From Aphanomyces cochlioides (lineage: Eukaryota > Oomycota > Saprolegniomycetes > Saprolegniales > Verrucalvaceae), in assembly GCA_019828595.1 (NCBI GenBank), contig JAHQRK010000011.1, forward strand, positions 1,736,001-1,800,000: 64,000 nucleotides of DNA. The letters run 5' to 3'. Positions 10,191 to 20,911 of this stretch are shown piece after piece. The notes beneath the pieces were generated by a model, which was not told the DNA's origin, did not search any database, and saw only the letters and a list, made by a program, of their open reading frames with translations. Numbering within the stretch: the first letter of the stretch is position 1; every line of letters begins with the position of its first letter. Both the position numbers and the translations under genes were made by a program.

Positions 10191-12300
10191 AAAGATGGGT
10201 TGCAGTCGTTCTGTTAAATTCAAGTGGAGCTCCATGCGCATTCCAAATCACCAACACAAGCAAGACGCCCCTCAGCCTTGCTTCTGGCACGATTATTGGA
10301 GCAATTACCGAAGAAGGCGTTCGCCCTCGGTTGCACGACATGGTTCCAACGACCAGGAATCAATATATCCAGAGGTTGGCTGAAGTAAATGAAAACAAGT
10401 TGTCACTGTGGTTCCTACGCAAATTGAAATCCGACTCCTTCAGCGACTATCCTGTTGAGCCCAAAGAATTCAAGGAATGGCCTAGCGCAATATTAAAGCG
10501 AGTGGACTCACTAGTGGTCACAAGGCAAAGATCTGAAGAAAATGTGAAAGAGCCTACTCAGGCAGAGCCGGAGGGTGTCAACCAAAATGAAGAATCAAAG
10601 CCATCAAGTGACGCAAGCGTGTTTTGTTATTCATCAACCGAAATGCACAATCAAATGTGCTGGCCATCAATTTTTGCGGCTTCATCCCTGCCTGGACCAA
10701 TTACTCAAGATCATTTAATGCCCGAGGTGATGATCAAGGAAGGTGTAGACATGACGACCGAAGAAATGATCAACCAATTGGCTATGATCCCAGAATTTGT
10801 TGAAGACCCAGTGCCAGTGGAGCTTGACGACTTGGATTATGGCGAGGATCATGTCAGTCCTACAGACAAAGCTAAAATGGCGGATGTGTTGTTGCGATTT
10901 AGAAAATGGTTTATCAAGTCTGGGAATGGCCTGCCGCCTCCAGCGCGTGGAGCCACATGTGACATCGATGTTGGCAACTCGAAGCCTATTGCGCATCGTG
11001 CGAGACGAGTCCGCTGGGAATATATGCCGAAGCTGTACGATCTCTTGAAAGACTCCTTGACTTTGGACTGATCAAATTTTCCAACTCCGACTGGGCGAGC
11101 CCAATTGTGATCGTCCTGAAGAAGGGTGGAAAAGATATTCGTTAGTGCATCGACTATCGCGACATTAACTCACTTCAGAAATTGATGCGATCACCTATGC
11201 CGACACTCGATAGCATGTTAGCTGATTTTCATGCAGTGGAATGGTTCTTGTCACTGGATAACGCCAGTGGATTCTGGGTTGTCCGAGCTACACGACGAGC
11301 ACGAGAAATTAGTGCATTTATTTGCCCTCTTGGTCATTTCGAATGGACTCGCATGGCTCAAGGCTTGAAAAACGCGCCAATGATATACCAACGCATGATC
11401 ACGAATGCTCTATACGGCTTTATCAATCTACCGCCTGGTGTGGATGAAGTAGATGCCAACGGCGAGCCGGTTGACATGTTTGCAATTGGCTATTCACGTT
11501 CGGCTGTCGAAATGCCACCGCCAGCAAATCGCACGTCATTTGCCGATGACATAAGCGATGGTGCCACGACGTGGACAGGGGTGGTGGAATTGACTGAGAG
11601 GATTTTGACGCGACTCACGTATTTCAGCATAAGCATCAGCGCGTCGAAGAGTAAGTTTGGCAAAACTAGCATCGAATTTTTGGGTCACATCATTTCACGA
11701 GAAGGTATCAAGTCCAACCCAAGAAATTTTCAGTCAATCATGGACATGCCGTTCCCAACGAATCGCACGATGATGCTATCATTCTTGGGGTCGCTGAATT
11801 TCTATTCTCGATTTATTGAGAATTACCCCATCAAGTCGGCATGTTTGAAAGAGTTGTCAGAGGAAATTTTGGCCGCCGGTGTGATTCCTGCTCCAGCAAA
11901 ATTAGCGTTTGAACATCTGAAGGCAGCGTATTCAAATACTCCAATCCTAAAACATGCCAATCCAAATCTAGAGTTCCACATATTTTTGTACACAACTCCA
12001 TGGGCCATTTCGGCGTCCCTGTGTCAGCTATACGACAATGTATACCATCCAGTGCGGTTTTGCGGTCGGGTTCTCAAGGCAAATGAAATGAACTGGGATG
12101 ACTGGTCCAAGGAGTGTATCCTCTTATTGAGAGTTCTGCAAGTTTGTTATCATGAAATACGTGGATGCGAGCTAACTGTTTATACACAACACCCGGCACT
12201 TAAATGGATCAAAGCGGACAAACACGATAGAGCTGGACGGACACATTGGATGGGCAGTTCAGTTGTCGCCTTGGACCATAAAATATGTCCCAATTGGTAG
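10184..12300 (+). pseudogene. pol: Ty3 reverse transcriptase and first RNase H domain
   Basis: RT begins around NGLPPPARGATCDIDVG and passes a frame change near 11055 and a TAG at 11143-11145 (IR-stop-CIDYRDIN). It then shows FEWTRMAQGLKNAPMIYQRM and the catalytic FADD box (SFADDISDGA). The connection and the first RNase H follow (RFCGRVLKANEMNWDDWSKE); its usual first Asp is replaced (FLYTTPW). Near 12240 the frame slips again; the downstream frame reads WAVQLSPWTIKYVPI. Copying of RNA into DNA is the family function; this copy is disrupted. Confidence 0.85.
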
Positions 12301-14583
12301 TGGAGATTTCCGTTTGGCCATGGCAGCCCTCGCTGCCAGTTCGCTCTCCCTTTGGAGGCATCCGAATTATTCGAACAATTTAAGCCATCAGTCAAATCAA
12401 GCAGCTCTCAATTGATTCCAAAGCCACTATTACCATCAGTGCCAATATTTGCTGAGGACGACTGCTCTGTGGTTGCAACGTTTGATGGTGGTGTTCGATT
12501 GAACGAGCGCATTGGAGCTTTTGGGGTTGTGCTCTGGAAATTACCAATGTGGAATATCTTATGGGCTGGAAATGGGATTATCACCGACGCCACAGTGAAT
12601 GTTTCTGAATACCATGGTCTTTTGACTTTGTTACGTCAAGCGTCCGCCCTAGGCATCCAAGAGTTGACAGTATTTGGTGACTCAAGGTTGGTGGTGCATC
12701 AAGTGAATTCCTGGATTCAATGTCGAAAGGAGCATCTCCAACCGCTGTGTCGTGAAGTTCAAAGGTTATGCAAGACCTTTAGTAAGCTCAGTGTCCACCA
12801 TATTCACCGTTCATGGAATGGAAGTGCTGGTTACTTTGCGTCAAAAGCTTTGCGACTACGCGTTGGTGGACAAATCATCGACCCAAATGAGATAATGGAG
12901 GCACAGCTACGCAATAGATTACCATCGCTAATCCAACCGATGGAGAGTGGTAACACTCATGATATAGCGCTGAAAGAAGTCCATGGATTGGTAATGGATA
13001 TGGTCGATCAAGTCGTTTTAGATTGCACACCAAAAAATGCCACAGTGTTGGCTCTTACATCGCCAGTTGCACCACTAAAATCAAAGTTGGGAGTACTGAC
13101 GGCACCATCGTTATTCCTTCCAGCTCATTTGGTTGCTTGCTGTCTAACTCCCTTCGTGGCAAAACGCGAAAGCGACTCACCCAAGTTGGATTCACAAGTG
13201 TTCGTTTTTGTTGGACAACACTTGGACGATTTGCAAAAGGAGAGACTACGTCGGATTAGCCTAGCACAGGACGAAGAAGTTCGATGGGCTGATATCAAGG
13301 CTGTGCTTTGCAATCGTGCGGACCACTTACCGCGTAAGCGATTTCGGGATGCTGCAAGAATAGCCTCGCAATATGAAATTGGTGACGAAAACGCTTTATA
13401 TCGAACGACGTGGAAAAACAAAAGTGTCGACCCCACAGTGCAATGGCAGTTGGTTGTTCCGCAGTCGTTGATGAGCATGATCTTGAGTCTCTGCCATGGT
13501 GATATTCAAGGTGGCCATCTCAAGCTAGACAAAACCTACAATCGATTAAAACGCAACTTCTACTGGGTGGCTCTGTATGCTGATGCCAAAAATTTTGTTG
13601 AATGCTGCCCTGAGTGTAACACGAGTGGGCCACCTCCTAGAGCAAAGGCGAGAAGCCCAGGAAATTTGACTCCAGAATATCCCTTGCATATTGTCGGGAT
13701 GGATTTTGCTGTCGACCTGCCCAAATCGAAAAGAGGCAACTCGGTCTTGGTGGTTTTTCTAGATTGGTACACAGCATTTATTATGGTGAAAGCAATTCCA
13801 AGACGTGACGCCACCACAACTGCTCAAGCGTTTGAAGAGCAAGTATTCCGGCGATTTGGTGCATGTACGCAACTTCGACACGACCGAGATCCAGCCTTCA
13901 TGGGGGAGGTATTCAAAGCCTTCAATCAAATGCTTGGACAAGTGCAAATGCCAACTTTCTCTTATCGACCACAAGCCAACGGTGCAACAGAGCGAATTAT
14001 CCAGACCTTAATGAGAGCAATCAAGGCATACTCGACCGAAACCGGAAATTTGGATTGGGATGACCATGCCGAGAGACTTGTGATGGCACTTAACACCTCT
14101 GTGTGCTCCACTCGGAAAGAAACTCCATTCTTTCTCATGCATGGATGGGATCCACAAACAACACTCACTGCAACGCTTCCAACCATGGCGGCTAAGGATG
14201 CAACGAGCGCATGGCAATGGCGACGGGAAATACAGAAACAGTATCTGTATTGCCGAGATTTAGCAAAAGAAATTATCAAGGCAGCCCAAAACGCACGCGC
14301 TGACGAACACAATCGCAAGCTCCCCCAAGACATTGACGAGAGACTGCATGTCGGCGATGCTGTCTGGATCTACGTTGACAAGGTAAAGGCGAATGTGAAA
14401 AAGAAATTGGCCCATCTGTGGCATGGGCCATTTCGTATCTTGTCAAAACCCAACGCCTACTCAAGTGAGCTCGAATTGGTCGCCCAGAGTGGCGGACGAA
14501 ATTACCGATTCCACTGGGATAGTTCACGACTCTCATCTAAAATTGAGACGACTATTTCAGCAAAGACCCACACAGAAAATTGA
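12301..14583 (+). pseudogene. pol: Ty3 second RNase H (archaeal-like) and integrase
   Basis: A single open frame of about 740 codons. First comes a type I RNase H with VATFDGGVR, VSEYHGLL and LTVFGDSRLVV supplying the acidic residues. This is an additional RNase H besides the one fused to RT, an arrangement reported for some oomycete and plant Ty3 elements. Then the integrase: HHCC zinc finger (HGDIQGGH...CCPEC), catalytic D in IVGMDFAV, D in RHDRDPAF, E in QANGATERI, and a C-terminal SH3-like KKKLAHLWHGPFRI. These domains look intact, but no ATG in frame precedes the RNase H and upstream frames are shifted. Confidence 0.85.
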
Positions 14584-15028
14584 CTTACCATTGGAAGCGG
14601 GTGAATTTGTGGATTTTAATGAGCAATTTGGCCTACCTTACGACTCATTTATTGAGCAATGGCAAGATCTCCGAGTTCCTCACGAACAGCCTGTTGCAGC
14701 GATTAGAAATGTGCGTCAAGCAATCACCCATCGTGGTCAAAAACAGTATGAATATGAAGTAAGATTCCAAGGCCATGATTTTTGGGTATGGGTACCGAGA
14801 AATCTCCTCCCTGCCAGTGAAGCACTGTATGAATTTGATCGTCAAAGAAAAGGCTTCGATCGCTTGGCTAGTGCTATCGAAGACGACTTTAACGTCATCA
14901 CTGAATCCCATCGACGAATAAGTTCTTTACCAGGGGTGGAGGAAGAAAATGATTCTGACAACGATGAGCTAAACGATTGGAATGAGGACGAAGAATACAA
15001 TTGTGGCTCAAATCGAAGGCATCGTTAA
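14500..15028 (+). pseudogene. pol: Ty3 integrase C-terminal, chromodomain-like tail
   Basis: After a frame change near 14515 the reading continues HDSHLKLRRLFQQRP and then IRNVRQAITHRGQKQYEYEV with RFQGHDFWVWVP. This is the hydrophobic/aromatic pattern of chromodomains that close many Ty3 integrases and steer integration to marked chromatin. An acidic end (EEENDSDNDELNDWNEDEEY) precedes the stop at 15028. The assignment rests on pattern only. Confidence 0.6.
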
Positions 15029-15511
15029 TTTACGCTACCTTGGATCAAAATTGTTTGTTTTGCTTTGCTGTCGAAGAGATCGATTTGTCCTGCTCATTGT
15101 CATTTCATCACGCTTTATCAAATGCATTCATATATATTATTCATTTACAAAAACTGCTCATGTTCTGGAAGTCCCTCACCTTCATTCACGCCTCCGGCTT
15201 CTTCGTTTTCATATTGATTCACACCGGCCATTCGTGCTCCCTGTTCCAATTCGGCAATTCTCATCTCTCTGTGCTTTTGGTGGCCGATATGGGGGCATGA
15301 AAACAGATTATTTTGGCACTGGCTACCCTTTTTCGATTTCGCTAAACACGCTTCCTTCGTTTTGGCTTATGCTACATTTGGTTTCCGGTGCTGGGGGTTC
15401 TTTCCTTATGACCTTTTGATTGTTTGCTGGTGTCTGCGAATTTCTATATTGCTCATTCACAACGAACACGACACTCCGCTTCTCACCGTCGTGTGCTGTG
15501 TTGGGGTGGTT
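15029..15511 (+). other. Ty3 3' non-coding region with polypurine tract
   Basis: No coding domain is visible between the end of pol and the right LTR. The G-rich GGGGTGGT at 15503-15510 immediately precedes the LTR and is the likely plus-strand primer. Confidence 0.55.
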
Positions 15512-16027
15512 TGTCATCTAGCTTTGGGTCCCTTTAAATGGCATGCCACGGAATCAAGAACTCCTGGTCTTTTGGTGAACAAATTGGCATGTACATCACA
15601 CATTTTCTATTGAACAGTGCACCCAGCTCGAACGGGTGAGCGCCTGGCTTATGATCAAGGAGTCCAGAGATCGATCCCACGGGCACTTTACCACTTACAC
15701 TTACACTTTACCACGTTCCTGGTTTACCAATTGTGGTTGCAATAGCGAAAAGGGGAGTAAATTCGTTAACTTGTACACTATCCGGTTAAAATTCGTCAAC
15801 CTGAACAGTGAGTCGCTGCACAATCACGAGACTGTATTCCCAACTCCACTTGAGCCTCAGCATAGAACCTTTAACAGGCTTCATCAGGGTGGCGGCACGG
15901 CCTACCTGCCGCCATTCCCGATGAGAGAAAATATAAAGAAATCCCATGTTTGTTGCTTGTTGGGGGCTCCCTCCTCCGAGTCATCCGCCTTCAGAATATT
16001 TTACACTCGCATTGATGAAGTATTGAC

Positions 16028-18646
16028 TATGGTTTGTATTATACGTATATTTAATTATACTTTACGTATTATACGTGAATTTTATACATTTGATGTACAA
16101 TTGGTATAAATGCAACAACACTGGGTTCTGTGATAAATTCTTCGTTTTTCTGAAAAAGTGCCTGAGGCATTGCCAGGCATTCACGGGTATTGATGCATCA
16201 TCAATGCCTGGGAAACTGCATCGATGCTTGAGATTACCCGGAAACATCGACAGACCACAAAGCTGTTAATTATCCGGAAATTTGATAAATTAGCCAATTA
16301 GAGGGCTGGATTTATCATAAAACACTACCACTCTGGTCCGAAATGATTGCAGGATATTTTTACTTGATTAAAGTATTGTGCCTCCAGGAAAATATACTAA
16401 AGTTTGTATTGAGCCCTGACATCTTATTTTCTTCGTCAAAAAAATAATGCAAAATGGCATTTTATTAATGCTGTTTATTTAGGGGAAATCAATATCGCTG
16501 AGGTGGTTTTGAGCACTTTCAAAAATAAGTGGATCGCAAATCACATTGAACGTCGAGAGGTCCTTGATTGAAGCGTCTTTATTCATGTGAGGGAGTGGAA
16601 AATCATTGCCACCCTTCGCTTCCCGAGCTCTTTCCATGACCTTCTGCAAGGTAATGAATGTTTTCGAGAGAGTACTCGAAGGCAGCTCATTGAACGAGCT
16701 TTCTACGGCATCAATAAGCTCATCGATTGTACGAGTAAGCTTTTGATGCTGTAGGCTTTGAATAGAATTAAAAAATCCTGAGTCTAGAACATTAAAGTCG
16801 GGGCTGTTTGGAGGCTGCGGCGCTGTTTCGATGCCATAAATGGCATTTTCCACGAGAAGGCTTGTTGTCATTCGACGATGCGGACTTGCATTATCTTGTT
16901 GCAGCAGAATTGTTCGAGATTGGTCGCCACGAGGGAAGTTTGCTTGTATCGCAGGAAAAACGTTGGACAAAATCATCGCCTTGTATATTTCTGACGTCAC
17001 TGTCTGGGACTCCGTCAAGATTGTACCTTTAGGGCGATTCTTGCTCGCACGCTTGGCAACCGTCTTCTCGACAAAGGGCCAAATCCCAATCTTGCCATCG
17101 AAAAAGCGCTCGTGATGATGGTCATAATGGGGTCTTGCCACCGCCGCAAGGAACATTATCTTCGTGATAAAATGTTTCGACTTCGTGGACCGCTTGGGCA
17201 GTACTTCGTCAGGAAACACGTAGAACCGTTTCTTGACCTTCGTCACATAAAACCACTTTTCGTCAACATGCACGATATTGTGCATGCTGGTGAAGATGTG
17301 GTTCGAACGAGACGAAGGTCGCAGAAAGGACATGGCAGGTTGCATTCGAGCGACTTTGTTGGCTTCAGTCAAGTATGGCTTGCAATGACTTGACCGTGCC
17401 TTCAATCCTCGTTCTTCTTTCATGAAACGGATGAGCGTCGTCTTGGGTATTCCACATTGTGTAGCCATGGTTCGAAGAGTTTGGTGATCTTCCAATGGTG
17501 CTGACTTGACAGCTTCTACAATTGCCGCTGCCGATCTCTTTTTCTTGCGGCCAGAATTGCTTAAAAAGGTAAACCTTTAAAACATTATTCCTGTCAATTT
17601 CGATAAAATTTGGATAGAAATAAAATTTTGAGGGTTTTACCTTTGATTTTGGCGCTGACATCAGCGGACGACGAGCCTTTCCTCAAGGAGAGTCTAGCTG
17701 GAGCCCACAGACGGGAGATTGTATCCGAGTGGCATCGATACTTGGCTGCTAATGTTGCGAAGATGCCATGCGGTAGACGGCCGCCAGAACTGCAGGATAG
17801 AAGAGCTTCGTAGATGGCAAGCCGTTCGTCGTGCCGGAGGTTCCGCTTGCGCTCTGTCTTTGAAGGACGACAAGCGCTCGATCGGTGTGGTTCAGTGGGC
17901 ATCAAGAGACAACGTGAAACGTATTGAACGTGTTAGACACAAGTAAACTTTGTAAATGACTCTCTGGCCAATCGATTTGTCTTTGCTAGCCAAGTGGGAG
18001 CAACTTTGGTCGCTTCTATCTGACGAACGAAAACGAGTTGGAAGCTCCAAAAGCTATCCAATCAAAGGTCTTAGATCGCTCCATTTGAACAGCCAATCAG
18101 AAGATAAAAACGAGCATATTTAGAAAAATGCCGCCAATGAGAAGTGATATACTGCATCATTTCGGACCAGAGTAGTAATAGACATCGACATTCCTGACCA
18201 GACTCTTAAGAAAATGGACCTAAATTAAGTGCCGAAGGCCTGCAGTGCTGTTCAGACCTTGGTCGATGGAGTAAATTAGACGTCATTTCTGGGATTTAGA
18301 CGCAAAACCTGCCTGAACATTCTGTGTTGGCATCATGCTAACCTGCAGACAAAGACTTCCAAGAGAAACATTGTAGAGCTATTTAGAATCGACTTTCTCA
18401 CTGCGATAAGATAGACTGTAGACGTCCGGAATCGACAGCTGCTCATTTGTTGAATTGCAGCTATTTTGTGGCTTGATTAAACGTCACTCGAACGGCAATT
18501 CGAAAATGCTTGATGCTTTACTTGGCAAACGTATGAGTAGGATTTATATTGATTAAAGCATACCCTGTATTATACGTACTTTTCGTGTGTATTTTACAAA
18601 AGGTATAATACTTGTATAATACGGGAATGATACATACGAAGCCATA
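16028..18646 (-). mobile_element. Mariner-like (IS630/Tc1) transposon nested inside the long-TIR element
   Basis: The ends read TATGGTTTGTATTAT and, complemented from the right, TATGGCTTCGTATGTAT. GTATTGAC flanks both sides (16020-16027 and 18647-18654). TA at each tip also fits mariner target choice, so an 8-bp duplication and a TA insertion between pre-existing repeats are both possible. Subterminal GTATTATACG copies occur near both ends. Inside is one minus-strand transposase gene. Confidence 0.65.
16479..17902 (-). pseudogene. Mariner-like DD39D-type transposase, splice/frame uncertain
   Basis: The N-terminal exon (17902-17641) has a helix-turn-helix of the plant/oomycete mariner type (HDERLAIYEALL, then FATLAAKYRCHSDTISRLW). 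The catalytic part resumes at NSGRKKKRSAAAIVEAV near 17558 and runs to 16479 with DDD residues in HVDEKWFY, LLQQDNASPH and PNSPDFNVLDSGFF. An intron of about 65 nt (GTAAAACC to an AG near 17570) is expected, but every GT/AG pair I tried puts the second part out of frame or meets TAA. So there is either a small frameshift or an unusual junction. The family cuts and pastes at TA. Confidence 0.7.
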
Positions 18647-18713
18647 GTATTGACACTGTTCAGGTTAACGAATTTTAACCGGATAATGTTCAGGTTAACG
18701 AAATTTCTCCGAA

Positions 18714-18789
18714 AAGGGGGATACCTCACTCGGTGAGTCGTTTGTTTATCACTACGGTGGTACAGGGTTCGATACCTGCACGCTCTAAG
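18714..18789 (+). other. tRNA-like module B in the 3' LTR
   Basis: Sequence with an A-box-like CTCACTCGGTGAG and a perfect B box GGTTCGATACC at tRNA spacing. The D stem GCTC/GAGT is seen in the 5' LTR version, where the Harbinger insertion splits the module (about 4480-4492 and 6830-6896). The anticodon stem is poorly paired. It looks like an internal polymerase III promoter or tRNA-derived SINE head fixed in the LTR. Confidence 0.45.
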
Positions 18790-19353
18790 CCGGATAAAGC
18801 CGTTGCTTCCGGATACGGGCTGAGCATTGTCGAAGACCGTGTGCAATTAGTGTGAGCCCAAGAGAAGGTGCCAACGATATTTTTGCCGCAGTCAGTTGCT
18901 CGAAACGAAGTGTTTTTTGTGCGCGATTGTAGCTTTGAGAGAGAGATAAAGAAGATAATAGACTTCCGTTTTCACTGTGAATGGCCCAAACCTCTCCGTG
19001 AGGGCATATCTTTGAGCGAGCGAGTCAACCTAAGCCAAGAGAGCGTGCGAGTTTCTGGTCTGCGAAAACCAGAATCCGCTGAGTCGTTTCGATCTACTCA
19101 GCACCCTTCCCGAATCGCCCTTACCAGACCAAGCGACGCAGTGGTCAGACCGCGGGCAACCGGTCCACACATCCCCTTTTCACTTTATACAATGCCTGGC
19201 TCATCGGGTGTTTTCGGCACTAGCGGCCAAGACGGCTCGCCAAAACAACCTCCTCACGACAACAACGACCCCCCGTCTCCTTCCCTCTTGTCGCAGAAGG
19301 AGACACAACTTCCCCTACTAGCTCCCCGTACGACCGCTAAAACTCAGACGACA

Positions 19354-19357
19354 GATG
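19354..19357. repeat. Target-site duplication GATG, right copy
   Basis: Matches 4237-4240 and closes the retrotransposon. The next base starts the TIR of a MITE. Confidence 0.7.
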
Positions 19358-19944
19358 TACAGTGATCCGGGAAATATAAGACCACAGGTGATTCTTCGCT
19401 GATTGGACAATTTCAAGCTGAACACCGACTCCATAAACTGTAATAAATTTTAACCTGTTAAATTGCATATTGCATTTGTAAAAAGACGAAGAAACTTGTA
19501 TTAGATAAACGTGCAAGACTTCATATACTATGAAAATTGCCAAAAATGAAGAATTACACATATGTGTCATGTGATCGATCAGATTCTCTTCTTCAGTGCT
19601 GTTGAAGAAACATGGAAAACTCTATAATTTTATATTTGGTGCATTCATTTTGAAGATGTGTCATTGAATCATTGAACAATGTATCATCCCATTTGCATAT
19701 CGTTTCTTTGAAAATAATGCCTGTATTTTCAACAACAACTTACCCTTCTTCTACGACAGCATTTAAAACCTTTAGCTTATTTAGGAGCACCGTAGTTTAC
19801 TTGTGTTTGCGCGTTTATCTGGCGATGAAACGATGGTTGACCTCCTGTCATATTTATTTCTTGTTAAAATTAATACGATTCATTTTCACGGTTCAATGGA
19901 GGGTTAGGGTTTGTTGATGGTCTTATATTTCCCGGATCGCTGTA
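19358..19944. mobile_element. 587-bp MITE, TA-flanked, CAGTGATCC termini
   Basis: Inverted repeats TACAGTGATCCGGGAAATAT (left) and its complement (right, ending 19944) match for 27 bp with one difference. TA at both tips and CAGT ends fit pogo/Tc1-type elements. The interior is AT-rich and has no transposase, so it would depend on one elsewhere. Confidence 0.75.
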
Positions 19945-19978
19945 TTCCTTCTTTCAGCTAGTAAATACAATTTAGACT

Positions 19979-20911
19979 CTAAATTAGATTGGCATTTGCG
20001 ACTTGCTCGCTTAAGAACTCGTTCACGAAGGCGGTGACGCCATGGCGGCAATGACTCTCTTCTTGGACTTCGTCTTGAGAGGTGCATTCGTGCCTCTTCT
20101 GGAGAAACTCATGGCTGGCTATCTCATGCAGACTAGACCGGTTGTCGGGCTGCACGACGAGCATGCGCTCGAGTAAATCCAAGGCAGCGCAGTCCAAGTG
20201 CATATTCCATGACTTGAGAAGATCGCGAAGACCGTACGCTGTGAAGTAAGAGTATCGCGAGTCTGACTGCATTGCGGCTAGACACAAGGGAACGCCAGTC
20301 AAGAGCATGAACAAGACGATGCCGAGGGACCACACATCGGCTTTCTTGGGGTCGTATGCTTTGCCTTGATAGACTTCCGGGGCCATGTAGACGGATTTGC
20401 CCACGCGGTCCCTGCAGCTCGACTGGACTTGCGTGGCGAGACCAAAGTCGCACAAGTAGCACACTCCATTATGGACAAGGATGTTCTCGAGCGAGAGATC
20501 GCGGTGAGCAATGCCCTTGGCGTGCATGTAGCCGACGGCCGAGACGATTTGACTAAAGTACAGGGCAGCGAGGTCGTTGGACAAGGGTCCGTCGTTGGTT
20601 TTGTCGTAGAGATCACCTCCAGAGCAATAGTCCATGACAAAGTGATCGTAGTCACCTTGAACAAACGTCGTCCGCAGGCGGAGGATATTTGGATGGCCGT
20701 CGCCTTCCGTGAGCAATTCGTGGACATGCTTCTCGACGTCAATGTCTTCGGCGACTCGGCCCGTGTTGCCACGGACGGCCGTGTGAGCTTTCGCAGCTCG
20801 AATGTGCACGCGTTTGATGGCGACCAAGTCGTCCGTGTCTGTGTCTCGGGCGAGCCACAATTGTCCATAGAGAGCGTCAGCAATCTTGCGAACGACTTGG
20901 TACCTCTCCAT
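19979..20911 (-). CDS. Protein kinase K3, intronless
   Basis: A 310-residue kinase. I start at ATG 20911 (MERYQVVRKIADALYGQ) because all paralogues begin within a few residues of this motif. The frame stays open 54 codons further upstream, but that part is unlike any paralogue. VAIKR, HRDLSLENILV, CDFGLA and VGKSVYMAPEV are present, so all phosphotransfer residues remain. The tail (VNEFLSEQVANANLI) is less basic than in K2, K4 and K9-K11. The stop lies only 34 bp from the MITE, so the 3' flank was rewritten by insertions. Confidence 0.9.
   Translation of the reverse strand: MERYQVVRKIADALYGQLWLARDTDTDDLVAIKRVHIRAAKAHTAVRGNTGRVAEDIDVEKHVHELLTEGDGHPNILRLRTTFVQGDYDHFVMDYCSGGDLYDKTNDGPLSNDLAALYFSQIVSAVGYMHAKGIAHRDLSLENILVHNGVCYLCDFGLATQVQSSCRDRVGKSVYMAPEVYQGKAYDPKKADVWSLGIVLFMLLTGVPLCLAAMQSDSRYSYFTAYGLRDLLKSWNMHLDCAALDLLERMLVVQPDNRSSLHEIASHEFLQKRHECTSQDEVQEESHCRHGVTAFVNEFLSEQVANANLI

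Larger units (their letters stand above)
15754..18710. mobile_element. Long-TIR element (57-bp inverted repeats) in the 3' LTR
   Basis: The left end (GGAGTAAATTCGTTAACTTG) and the complement of the right end (GGAGAAATTTCGTTAACCTG) stay aligned for 57 bp to CCTGAACAGTG with few mismatches. Each TIR contains TTCGTTAAC twice. The LTR sequence GAAAAGG(GG) is duplicated at the two junctions, a 7-9 bp duplication that fits MULE-like better than TA-targeting elements. Without the inner insertion it would be only about 340 bp and non-coding, so it is probably a non-autonomous element. Confidence 0.7.
4241..19353 (+). mobile_element. Ty3/Gypsy LTR retrotransposon with nested DNA transposons
   Basis: Outer boundaries are TG (4241) and CA (19353), flanked by GATG on both sides. 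Both LTRs start TGTCATCTAGC and end CGACA. Subtracting the insertions leaves two LTRs of about 880 bp. An 18-nt primer-binding site lies 2 nt after the left LTR and a G-rich tract precedes the right LTR. The internal region encodes Gag with a CCHC knuckle, then protease, reverse transcriptase, RNase H, a second RNase H, HHCC/DDE integrase and a chromodomain-like tail: Ty3 order. The coding region carries in-frame stops and several frame changes, so this copy looks unable to move by itself. Confidence 0.92.
15512..19353 (+). repeat. 3' LTR, interrupted by nested TIR and mariner-like elements
   Basis: LTR sequence is 15512-15753 plus 18711-19353 (about 885 bp), with the duplicated GAAAAGG at the junction. 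It matches the 5' LTR almost base for base: the differences I see are one in the first part, four or so in the second, and two at the junction. A second tRNA-like module A copy is at 15617-15686. Confidence 0.9.
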
